A stretch of DNA of 22,262 nt from Pseudomonadota bacterium (GTDB lineage Bacteria > Chloroflexota > UBA6077 > JAJPHF01): assembly GCA_021325365.1 (NCBI GenBank), contig JAJPHF010000108.1, forward strand, positions 1 through 22,262. Direction: 5' to 3'. Below, in pieces: positions 16,349-22,262 of the stretch; position 1 is the stretch's first letter; the number at the start of each line of letters is the position of its first letter. Both the position numbers and the translations under genes were made by a program. The notes under the pieces were generated by a model. The model did no database searches, had not been told where the DNA came from, and worked only from the letters and a program-made list of their open reading frames with translations.

Positions 16349-17197
16349 TCAGGGATAGGCACAAGGAGTGTCGGGCGCGTAGCGGGCGATCATCTCGGGT
16401 AGCAAGGCGAGCGCGTGGCCGTCCACGGTGCCGGCAGCGTTCAGCACGGTGGTCGGTACCTGAGCGTAGTAGGTGCCGGACGGCATGATGGCGCAGCCGC
16501 CCCAGCGCCGCATGAGCAGGTTCTGGACAAGCACCTCCTCGCCAGAGTGGTAGCGCGGCAGGCGCCGCCAGAAGGCGAACCCGCCCACGGCCAGGAGCTT
16601 GGTCCGGTCGTAGAGCACGCACGACGCGATCCAGGCGACCTTGTAGCGGCGGTGCTCGCCGGGGGCAAGGGTCTGACTGACGTGCCACTGGTTCGCGGCG
16701 CGGTGCAGCTGCCAACGCTCCCAACCGGGGCCTTCCGGCGTCAGCGCCTCGGGCTGCACGGGACCGTCCCAGTACTCGACGATCTGCTGCGCCGGGCGCA
16801 CGTCGTCGCGGTGGGAGAGCCCGGCCGGGAAGGCGCCGACGAAGCCGCAGCCCTCCTCGCATAGGGTGTCGCGCAGACGCTCCAGCACCCACGGCTCCAT
16901 CAGCACGTCGTCGTCCAAGTAAAGCACGGTGTCGGCGGTCGCCCGGTCGAGGAGAAAGGCGCGCTGCTCGGCGATTCCCCAAACCGGCGGCCGCGTGTGC
17001 CACTCGACGTCCCCCCCGCGCGCCGCGATCACGCGGCGGAGCGTTTGCACGACCGTGTGGTCCCCGACGGGCTCGTCGCTCTGGTCCGCCACGATCAGGC
17101 GGAGATCGCACAGCGACTGCGCCGCTACCCCGGCCAGGGTCAGGATCAGCGCGGGCAGCCGGTTACAAGTCGGCAACAGGACATCGACGGCGGGCAT
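16349..17197 (-). CDS. Family 2 glycosyltransferase
   Basis: Encodes 282 residues. The ATG at 17197 follows GGGAG. The GT-A fold begins at once (VDVLLPTCNRLPALILTLAG), with a nucleotide-sugar binding region about residues 5-100 and the metal-binding motif YLDDDVLMEP near residue 95. A downstream acidic pair, HSGEEVLVQ near 215, fits the catalytic base region of GT2 enzymes. No membrane segment is evident. The protein would transfer a sugar from a nucleotide donor to a glycan or lipid; the acceptor is unknown. A family 9 glycosyltransferase lies 500 bp away on the same strand, suggesting surface polysaccharide or glycolipid synthesis. Confidence 0.88.
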   Translation of the reverse strand: MPAVDVLLPTCNRLPALILTLAGVAAQSLCDLRLIVADQSDEPVGDHTVVQTLRRVIAARGGDVEWHTRPPVWGIAEQRAFLLDRATADTVLYLDDDVLMEPWVLERLRDTLCEEGCGFVGAFPAGLSHRDDVRPAQQIVEYWDGPVQPEALTPEGPGWERWQLHRAANQWHVSQTLAPGEHRRYKVAWIASCVLYDRTKLLAVGGFAFWRRLPRYHSGEEVLVQNLLMRRWGGCAIMPSGTYYAQVPTTVLNAAGTVDGHALALLPEMIARYAPDTPCAYP

Positions 17198-17432
17198 ACC
17201 GGCACTCCCGGGCTAGGCGGGCGCGACTGGCGGGCGCCGCGGCCGGTCAGGATGGACCGGCGGGTGGCTACACGGCTGTCGCGGCCGCGATCACTCGTGC
17301 GGGCAGGGGCTCGGTCGGGAACGCACGAAGCGTGCCGCGGGCGCGGCAACCGCGTCGTGCCGCACGGTTGGCATACGGTCTGCACCGCTCGTGACCGAAG
17401 CCTTGACACCGGGCGATTGGAGGAGACACCGT

Positions 17433-17735
17433 ATGGCTGGACAGTCGAAGACGACCACCGATCACGAGACGATCCGCAAGTGGGCCGAGGCGCGCGGCGC
17501 CCAACCGGCCACGGTCAAGGGCACCGGGGACCACGACGAGGCGGGGGTGCTGCGTCTGGACTTCCCGGGTTACAGCGGCAAGGACCGGCTAGAGCACATC
17601 TCCTGGAAGGAGTGGTTCGAGAAGTTCGACGAGAAGCACCTGGCGTTCCTGTACCAGGACGAGACGCGGGAGGGCGACGAGAGCCGCTTCTTCAAGCTAG
17701 TCAGCCGCGACACGGCCCACGCGAAGTCGCGGTGA
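17433..17735 (+). CDS. Conserved small protein (often mislabelled as glucan branching enzyme)
   Basis: Encodes 100 residues. The ATG at 17433 follows GGAGGAG. The sequence is one compact, charged domain: TTDHETIRKWAEARGAQPAT, then LRLDFPGYSGKD, ISWKEWFEKFDE, LAFLYQDET and FFKLVSR. I recognise this as a widespread small bacterial protein of unknown function that databases sometimes name 1,4-alpha-glucan branching enzyme, a label that does not fit its size. No catalytic residues, signal peptide or cysteines. Its last 39 bases overlap the convergent family 9 glycosyltransferase gene. A general stress-related or nucleic-acid role has been suspected, but nothing here proves it. Confidence 0.85.
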   Translation: MAGQSKTTTDHETIRKWAEARGAQPATVKGTGDHDEAGVLRLDFPGYSGKDRLEHISWKEWFEKFDEKHLAFLYQDETREGDESRFFKLVSRDTAHAKSR

Positions 17736-18854
17736 GGGCGCGGGGCCCGCACGGCCGCCACGCGTGGGCCGAGGGCTATCGCGTGGGGGCAGGGCGAGTA
17801 GCTCGCACCCCGCCGCGAGCACTTCCTCGGGCGAGACGTCGGCCGTGTACGAGACCTCGTGGTCGCAGCGCGCCCGGATGACGTCCGCGCCGCAGGCGGG
17901 ACACGCGAGCCGCCACGCCGGCAGCGGACGGTGGCGAGCGCGGGTCATCGGCCCCGCGTTGATCAGGTTGCCACACCAGTAGATGCCGACTGTTGGCGCA
18001 CCCACGGCCCCGGCCAGGTGAAGCGGTCCGCTGTCGTTGCCGATCATCACCCCGCTACGCGCCAGCAGTCCGGCGAGGCCGCCAAGCGAGAGGCGGCCAC
18101 AGAGATTCTCGGCCTGGATGCACATGGCGCTCGCGACCGACGCGGCCAGCGGCCGTTCGGCGTCCACGCCAACGATTGCCACCGAGGCCCCCGCTGCCCT
18201 GAGCGCGTCGGCGACGATGGCGAAATGCTTCGGCGGCCAGCGGCGCCGCCCGTCGCCCGCGCCGGGATGCAGGACGACGAGGGGCGCCGCGTCGGGCGCG
18301 CCGTCGAGCGGCAGGTGCGGGACCGCACGTCGCGCCTCGGCGAGGTCGGCTGCGGTCACAACCAAGCGGGGCTCCAGCACCGCGGGCGATGAGGCCCCGA
18401 CCAGCGCCACTACCTCCAGGTAACGCAATACTTCCGGTTGGAAGTACACGTAGGGCACCCAGGCGTCGAGGGGCTCCGCATCGGGCGTCTTTAGCCCGAC
18501 GGTCCAGCGCGCGCCCAGGCGGCGGATGAAGGGATTGGAGTAGCGCCCGCCGCCATGCAGCTGGATGGCGAGATCGAACTGCTCGTCCTGCATTGCCGCG
18601 AAGAAGGCGTCCTGCGCGGTCTGCGCGCCAGGCGGAGCGGGCACGGTGTCGAGCAGGCTCACGCCGCGTGCGGGGGGCAACACGACCACCCGATCGATGG
18701 GCCCGGGCCGGCCGGCGAGGAAGGCGGCATGCCAGGCCTGCCCCAGCAGGACGATCTCCGCGTCGGGGTATCGGAGCCGGAGCGCCGCGAGCGCCGGGAG
18801 GGTGAAAATGAAGTCGCCGAGTCCGCCGCCGCGCAAGATCGCAATCTTCTGCAC
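17697..18854 (-). CDS. Family 9 glycosyltransferase (heptosyltransferase-like)
   Basis: Encodes 385 residues from a GTG at 18854, placed 5 bases after AGGAG; a longer TTG-initiated form is less likely. The N-terminal Rossmann domain begins KIAILRGGGLGDFIFTLPAL, the hallmark of the GT9 ADP-heptose family. The C-terminal donor-binding part has VLHPGAGDGRRRWPPKHFA and GNDSGPLHLAGAVGAPTVGI. Near the end are CPAC and CDHEVSY, a cysteine cluster I recall from some GT9 relatives. Sugar transfer to a surface lipid or polysaccharide is expected. The last 30 or so residues are low-complexity and overlap the convergent small gene, suggesting a shifted stop codon. It lacks a partner lipid A gene here. 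Confidence 0.9.
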   Translation of the reverse strand: MQKIAILRGGGLGDFIFTLPALAALRLRYPDAEIVLLGQAWHAAFLAGRPGPIDRVVVLPPARGVSLLDTVPAPPGAQTAQDAFFAAMQDEQFDLAIQLHGGGRYSNPFIRRLGARWTVGLKTPDAEPLDAWVPYVYFQPEVLRYLEVVALVGASSPAVLEPRLVVTAADLAEARRAVPHLPLDGAPDAAPLVVLHPGAGDGRRRWPPKHFAIVADALRAAGASVAIVGVDAERPLAASVASAMCIQAENLCGRLSLGGLAGLLARSGVMIGNDSGPLHLAGAVGAPTVGIYWCGNLINAGPMTRARHRPLPAWRLACPACGADVIRARCDHEVSYTADVSPEEVLAAGCELLALPPRDSPRPTRGGRAGPAPSPRLRVGRVAAD

Positions 18855-18970
18855 GCTAGCTCCTGTTATGTGAATCAAGGGGACGCGGGATCACGAGGAG
18901 AAACGACAGCTGAAGAAGCGAGCGTGCGTGGGATCGGCGAGCGCGCGGTCGAGCGCAACCGACCCGCGGG

Positions 18971-18999
18971 CGGCTGGCCCCGCGGCTGGCCCCGCGGCC
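18971..18999. repeat. Tandem 12-base repeat
   Basis: CGGCTGGCCCCG occurs twice in a row (18971-18982 and 18983-18994), followed by a partial third copy. It lies in the 229-bp gap between the GT9 gene and the gene at 19084-19458. No gene is seen in this gap. Confidence 0.6.
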
Positions 19000-19083
19000 A
19001 CCGCCCGGGCCACCACCCGGACGCGGCGTCGGCCAGACCAGCCACCCACAAAGTCGTGTTCGCGCGAGGGCCCCGCGGGCTAA

Positions 19084-19458
19084 TCAGCGACCGGGCTGGG
19101 AAGGCGGGAACGTCTCCGTGCTGGTCTCCCCGAACTGGCCGCTGGCGTTGTAGCCACTCGGCCCGCCGCGATTCATCAGCTCGCGGAGCCGGTCCCACAG
19201 CGGGGGCGGTGTCTCCCTGCGGTACACCCAGAGATTCTGGATGGACCGTGTGTTAGCGCTCGTGCCGCCGCCGGCGTTCGCGCTCACGCCGAGCGCCGTG
19301 CCGCCGAAGTTCGAGAGGTTCAGCATCTCGTCGCCTGCGGTGGCCTCTTCGTGGACCGGAACGCTCTCCAGCTCGTCCTCGCTCCAGCCGAGCATCTGGA
19401 CCCACTGGAACTCGCGGGCCAGATCGCTGAGCATCAGCGTGCGTCCTGCTTGCTGCAT
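19084..19458 (-). CDS. Hypothetical protein with GYxxSG...ETF tail
   Basis: Encodes 124 residues. The ATG at 19458 is preceded by GAGGAGG at a somewhat long spacing; a second ATG nine codons in (MLSDLAREF) is a possible alternative. The N-terminal third is acidic and probably helical (SDLAREFQWVQMLGWSEDEL). The middle is Gly/Ala/Asn-rich (GVSANAGGGTSANTRS), and a short segment NLWVYRRETPPPLWDRLREL precedes a flexible tail. That tail carries GYNASG at 102-107 and ETFPP at 115-119, which recurs in the protein at 19848-20147. No signal peptide. I do not recognise the family. It is the last of three small genes on this strand, 72 bp after its neighbour. Confidence 0.65.
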   Translation of the reverse strand: MQQAGRTLMLSDLAREFQWVQMLGWSEDELESVPVHEEATAGDEMLNLSNFGGTALGVSANAGGGTSANTRSIQNLWVYRRETPPPLWDRLRELMNRGGPSGYNASGQFGETSTETFPPSQPGR

Positions 19459-19530
19459 AGCCGGCTGCCTCCTCGAATTGTCGGGCTCCTGTCGGGTCGG
19501 GAGTGTCCCAGAGCGCGCGCCGCCCGCGGT

Positions 19531-19851
19531 CTACGCTCCGCTGTCGTCCGCCGCCAGGGCGTCTTCGGCCGCCGCCTCGGCCACGTCGGGCTGGGCGAGG
19601 GCCTCCTGGCGACCGGGCGCCGCGCGGTCCTTGGGCACGTCGCCAAAGTAGGCTTCCGCAAGCCGATGCTCGGCTGCCTGCTCAACTTCGCCTGGCTGGG
19701 CCAGGGCCTCTTGTCGAGCGGGGGACGCGCGGTCGTTCGGCACGTCGCCCGCGTACTCGTGCGCCAGCTCGCGCTCGGCCGCTTCCTCAGCCACGTCGGG
19801 CTGAGCGAGCGCCTCACGTCGCGCTGGCGAGGGGGGTGGCTGGCGACTCAC
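19531..19851 (-). CDS. Small acidic protein made of 35-residue tandem repeats
   Basis: Encodes 106 residues. The GTG at 19851 overlaps the stop of the upstream gene (GTGA), with GGGGAGAAG from that gene as ribosome site. After a 7-residue Pro-rich start, two full 35-residue units (residues 8-42 and 43-77) and one 29-residue unit (78-106) follow. Each has REALAQPDVAEEAAERELA-like helical sequence and the first two end GDVPNDRA or GDVPKDRA. The copies differ widely in codon use while keeping the residues, which points to selection on the protein. No cysteines, signal peptide or membrane segment. The family is not recognised; a helical repeat or disordered binding protein is likely. Confidence 0.7.
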   Translation of the reverse strand: MSRQPPPSPARREALAQPDVAEEAAERELAHEYAGDVPNDRASPARQEALAQPGEVEQAAEHRLAEAYFGDVPKDRAAPGRQEALAQPDVAEAAAEDALAADDSGA

Positions 19852-20147
19852 GACTGCTTCTCCCCGGTGGGTGCGCCGGGGCGGGTTGGGGCGGGCTCTC
19901 CGGACGGAGGTACGACGAACGTCTCGGAGCTACCGCTGTCGTCGTAGCCCGCCGCGCCCCGGTCGCCCTGGCCCCAGGACGCCTCGCCCTGGCTGGTGGC
20001 CTGGCCGCTGGCGCCTTCCATCTCCGAAACCGGATAGACGCCCGTGTGGCCCGGCTCGTCCTTGCGGCCCTTGCCGCCGCCGGGCATCCCGCTGTCGCGC
20101 GCCGGCTGTTCGGATGGTCGGGTGTTGCTGTCCTGCGTGGTGTCCAT
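19848..20147 (-). CDS. Small disordered hydrophilic protein
   Basis: Encodes 99 residues. The ATG at 20147 follows GGGGAGG. The composition is dominated by Gly, Ser, Pro, Glu and Asp with almost no hydrophobic core, so it is probably intrinsically disordered. A recognisable short block, KDEPGHTGVYPVSEMEGAS (about 29-47), looks conserved and may be a recurring bacterial motif, but I cannot name the family. Further on, GYDDSG at 67-72 and ETF at 75-77 match the tail of the protein at 19084-19458. Its stop overlaps the start of the repeat protein, so the two are coupled. A stress-protective role is a guess from composition. Confidence 0.65.
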   Translation of the reverse strand: MDTTQDSNTRPSEQPARDSGMPGGGKGRKDEPGHTGVYPVSEMEGASGQATSQGEASWGQGDRGAAGYDDSGSSETFVVPPSGEPAPTRPGAPTGEKQS

Positions 20148-20430
20148 GTGGTCCTCCCCGTGGCGTCCCAGCGTGGGCCGTGGCCGGCTCGCTGGGGGTG
20201 GCCGACGGCGCCGGGCAGCCGGGTCGCCGCGGCCTCCACGTCCGGGGGCGCAGTCCGCGTGCCGGCAGGCGAGGTAGGGTCTGGCCGCCGGCCGATTCTA
20301 ATGCTCTTCTTAGGCGCTGGCGCGGGGGAGGGTGTGGCGGAAAGAATCAGCCGCCGGACTGTCCGCGCTGGCGCGCCAACCGCTATGATCGACGGCGGAG
20401 ACGGGGTTTCGCTGGGAGGGAGCTGGGAAG
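20148..20430. promoter_or_regulatory. Divergent promoter region
   Basis: The gap separates the minus-strand small-protein operon from the plus-strand aldolase. For the aldolase, TATGAT (20384-20389) is a good -10 without a clear -35. For the operon, TAGAAT on the minus strand (20300-20295) is a possible -10, also without a matching -35. No gene is present. Confidence 0.35.
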
Positions 20431-21159
20431 ATGGCGAAGGAGGCGGAGCTGCGCGAGGAGCTGGCGACGCTCACGCGCATCCTGGCGATGCGGGGGCTGC
20501 TGGAGCTGCACGGGCACGTGAGCGTGTACGATGCGGACGCCGGGCGCATCTACATGTGCCCCGGCATGGGCTGGGACAAGGCGAACACGCGGGCTGAGGA
20601 CCACTTCGTGTTCGCGCCCGACGGCCGCATTGTGGAGGGCGAGGGCCGGCCGCCGCTGGAGTGGCCGATCCACACCGCAATTCATGCGGCGCGGCCGGAT
20701 GCGCGTGCGGTGGCGCACCTGCACTCGCCCTGGGCGACGCTGTTCGCGGTCGCGCACCGCGAGTTCCGGCCGGTGCTCATTCCGGGCGGCATGTTCGCGG
20801 ACGGCGTGCCGCTTTACGCCGAACGGCGGCTGATCACGACGCCGGAGCGGGGCCAGCGGCTGGTCGAGGTGCTGGGCCGGCGGCGGGCGGTGCTGCTGCG
20901 CGGTCACGGCGTCGCGGTCGCGGCCGATAATATCCCCGAGCTGCTGTACGCGTCGATCATGCTGGAAGACAACGCCCGCGCCGCGGTGCAGGCCGCCGCC
21001 GTGGGCGCCCCGGACTTCATCGACGCGGACGAGTGCGCCGCCATCGAGGCCGATGGCGCGCCCTTCGCCATCCGTGCCCGCCTCGCCTGGAACTATTTCG
21101 CGCGCCTGGAAGCCCGCTGGGACCGGCAGGGCCCAGTCGGGGCCGGGCCTGTAGCGTAG
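20431..21159 (+). CDS. Class II aldolase/adducin family protein
   Basis: Encodes 242 residues. The ATG at 20431 is preceded by GGAGGGAGC. The zinc site of the family is complete: H96 and H98 (HLHSPWAT), H159 (RGHGVAV), plus the catalytic acid E77 (LEWPIHTAIH). The length fits L-fuculose-phosphate aldolase relatives, which split phosphorylated sugars retro-aldol fashion; several members are instead decarboxylases or dehydratases. The phosphate-binding loop is not obvious, so the substrate may be non-phosphorylated. No sugar kinase or isomerase lies nearby. It is monocistronic in this window, followed by repeats and a strong hairpin. Confidence 0.9.
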   Translation: MAKEAELREELATLTRILAMRGLLELHGHVSVYDADAGRIYMCPGMGWDKANTRAEDHFVFAPDGRIVEGEGRPPLEWPIHTAIHAARPDARAVAHLHSPWATLFAVAHREFRPVLIPGGMFADGVPLYAERRLITTPERGQRLVEVLGRRRAVLLRGHGVAVAADNIPELLYASIMLEDNARAAVQAAAVGAPDFIDADECAAIEADGAPFAIRARLAWNYFARLEARWDRQGPVGAGPVA

Positions 21160-21220
21160 GCGCGGGGCCGTGCTGGCTCACCGATTAGCCGAGCATCCGA
21201 GGTCAGGTGCCTCGCGTGGC

Positions 21221-21323
21221 GGCCGGGCGGCGGGGGACGAGCCCCTGCCCTACGTCTGTTACCCGGGAACCGGCGGGGGGCCTGCCCCGGCCGGGCGGCA
21301 GGGGGCGAGCCCTTGCCCTGCGT
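21221..21323. repeat. Two copies of a 35-base dispersed repeat
   Basis: Copies at 21221-21255 and 21289-21323 match at 31 of 35 positions. Each starts GGCCGGGCGGC and contains a GAGCCC..TGCCCT..CGT core. They lie between the aldolase and dnaK and resemble intergenic elements common in high-GC Chloroflexota. The 281-bp gap has no gene. Confidence 0.65.
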
Positions 21324-21347
21324 TCTCGGATGCCCGCCGAGCACGCA

Positions 21348-21383
21348 GCGAGCCCCTTTCCTCGTGCGAGGAAAGGGGCTCGC
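21348..21383. terminator. 17-bp hairpin between aldolase and dnaK
   Basis: Arms 21348-21364 and 21367-21383 are exact complements with only TG between them, so the real loop is probably 4 bases. The stem contains GAGCCCCTTTCCTCG. It lies 57 bases beyond the dnaK stop on the minus strand and could end both convergent transcripts. Confidence 0.7.
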
Positions 21384-21440
21384 CATCGTCCGTTGCGGCC
21401 GCTACCCAGCGGCAACCGGCCGGCGGGTAGCGGCTGGCCG

Positions 21441-22262
21441 CTACACCTCGCGGAACTCGCCCTCGACAGTGCCGGCCGGGCCGCTCGGGTTCGGGCCGCC
21501 CGGGGTTGGGCCGGCACCCGCGCCCGCGCCGGCGCCCGCGGCGCTGTAGACCGCCTGCCCCAGCTTCTGGAGCGTCTGGTTCAGGTCGTCCATGGCGCGA
21601 CGGATGCCGGCGGTGTCGCTCGACTGCATCGCCGAGCGAACTGCCGCCACGCGGCCCTCGGCCTCACTCTTGAGGTCGGCGGGAAGCCGGTCGCCCGACT
21701 CGCGGAGCATCTTCTCGGTCTGGTAGACCAGGCTGTCGGCCTGGTTCCGGGCCTCGATCTCCTCGCGGCGCCGCGCATCCTCGGCGGCGTGCGCCTCGGC
21801 ATCGCGGACCATGCGGTCGATCTCGTCCTTGCTCAGGCCGCTCGACGCCGTGATGGTGATCCGCTGCTCCTTGCCGGTGCCCTTGTCTTTGGCGGACACG
21901 TGCAGGATGCCGTTCGCGTCGATGTCGAACGTCACCTCGATCTGCGGCATACCGCGTGGCGCCGGCAGGATGCCGTCCAGGATGAACCGGCCGAGCGACT
22001 TGTTCTCGCTCGCCATCGGCCGCTCGCCCTGCAGCACGTGGACCTCGACCTGCGACTGGCTGTCGCTCGCCGTGGTGAACGTCTCGCTCTTGCTGGTCGG
22101 GATGGTGGTGTTGCGGGGGATAAGCGGGGTCGACACGCCGCCCAGCGTCTCCACACCCAGCGTGAGGGGGGTGACGTCGAGGAGGAGGACGTCTTTGACC
22201 TCGCCCTGGAGCACGCCCGCCTGGATGGCCGCGCCAATCGCCACCACCTCGTCGGGGTTGAC
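21441..22262 (-). CDS. dnaK: Chaperone DnaK (Hsp70), C-terminal part
   Basis: The last 273 residues of DnaK; the 5' part lies beyond the window's right end. It starts within the nucleotide-binding domain ([16 protein letters not shown]) and the conserved linker [20 protein letters not shown] follows. The beta-sandwich peptide-binding domain comes next ([40 protein letters not shown]), then the alpha-helical lid (about 130-235 of this part), a Gly/Ala/Pro linker and the tail EGEFREV. DnaK binds unfolded segments and is cycled by DnaJ and GrpE. The terminal EF.EV-type motif is normal. No grpE or dnaJ is seen because downstream of the stop lies only the terminator hairpin. Confidence 0.96.
   Translation of the reverse strand, partial: VNPDEVVAIGAAIQAGVLQGEVKDVLLLDVTPLTLGVETLGGVSTPLIPRNTTIPTSKSETFTTASDSQSQVEVHVLQGERPMASENKSLGRFILDGILPAPRGMPQIEVTFDIDANGILHVSAKDKGTGKEQRITITASSGLSKDEIDRMVRDAEAHAAEDARRREEIEARNQADSLVYQTEKMLRESGDRLPADLKSEAEGRVAAVRSAMQSSDTAGIRRAMDDLNQTLQKLGQAVYSAAGAGAGAGAGPTPGGPNPSGPAGTVEGEFREV

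Noticed and set aside
17403..17408. TTGACA resembling a -35 box before the 100-residue conserved gene
   Set aside because: The matching -10 would fall on the ribosome site and start codon, and no suitable hexamer is there.

Overview
The window looks like a chromosomal stretch from a high-GC bacterium (roughly 70% GC by eye). The most likely home is the Chloroflexota, in or near the Thermomicrobia. This rests on intergenic repeat types that I recall as common there (CCCTCACCCC...CTCTCCC hairpins, GGGGATAGGGGATAG palindromes, GGGCGCAGC..GCGCCCCTACA and GGGGACACCCCCA units) together with the mix of genes. No 16S or other marker gene is present, so the placement is an inference. No tRNA, rRNA, CRISPR array, transposase, phage gene or toxin-antitoxin pair was seen.

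Layout. 1-751 is gene-free and carries three tandem hairpin repeats. 752-3437 encodes a small unknown protein translationally coupled to a Rad50-like zinc-hook ATPase, with no Mre11-type nuclease nearby. 3570-4040 is a cupin. 4113-5363 (-) is the ammonium transporter Amt and 5605-5976 (-) an unknown protein. 6268-8577 holds two adjacent metal-dependent hydrolases, a deacetylase-type amidohydrolase and a DUF6282-like protein. After a 526-bp convergent gap comes a minus-strand run of five small genes (11239 down to 9104): a cupredoxin, a zinc-ribbon protein with an AT-hook-like tail, two secreted small proteins and a TatA with a C-terminal zinc ribbon. A LysR regulator (-) diverges from a nitronate monooxygenase (+) across a good promoter. 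Then come a small secreted protein (-), a ThDP-dependent enzyme (+), a family 2 glycosyltransferase (-), a conserved 100-aa protein (+) and a family 9 glycosyltransferase (-). 19084-20147 (-) holds three small hydrophilic proteins, one built of 35-residue repeats. A class II aldolase (+) and the 3' part of dnaK (-, running off the window) close it.

How the genes fit together. The metallohydrolases, ThDP enzyme, nitronate monooxygenase, class II aldolase and cupin are typical small-molecule catabolic enzymes, but they lie in separate transcription units, so a shared pathway is only a possibility. The minus-strand block 9104-11239 reads as an envelope/copper/export group. The 19084-20147 cluster looks like a set of disordered, possibly stress-related proteins; two of them share a C-terminal GY-x2-SG...ETF motif. 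Five of the six convergent gene pairs are separated by a long, perfect or nearly loopless inverted repeat, which suggests these act as bidirectional terminators. The least explained parts are the 19084-20147 cluster, the coupled small protein ahead of the zinc-hook ATPase, and the 8703-9103 gap.
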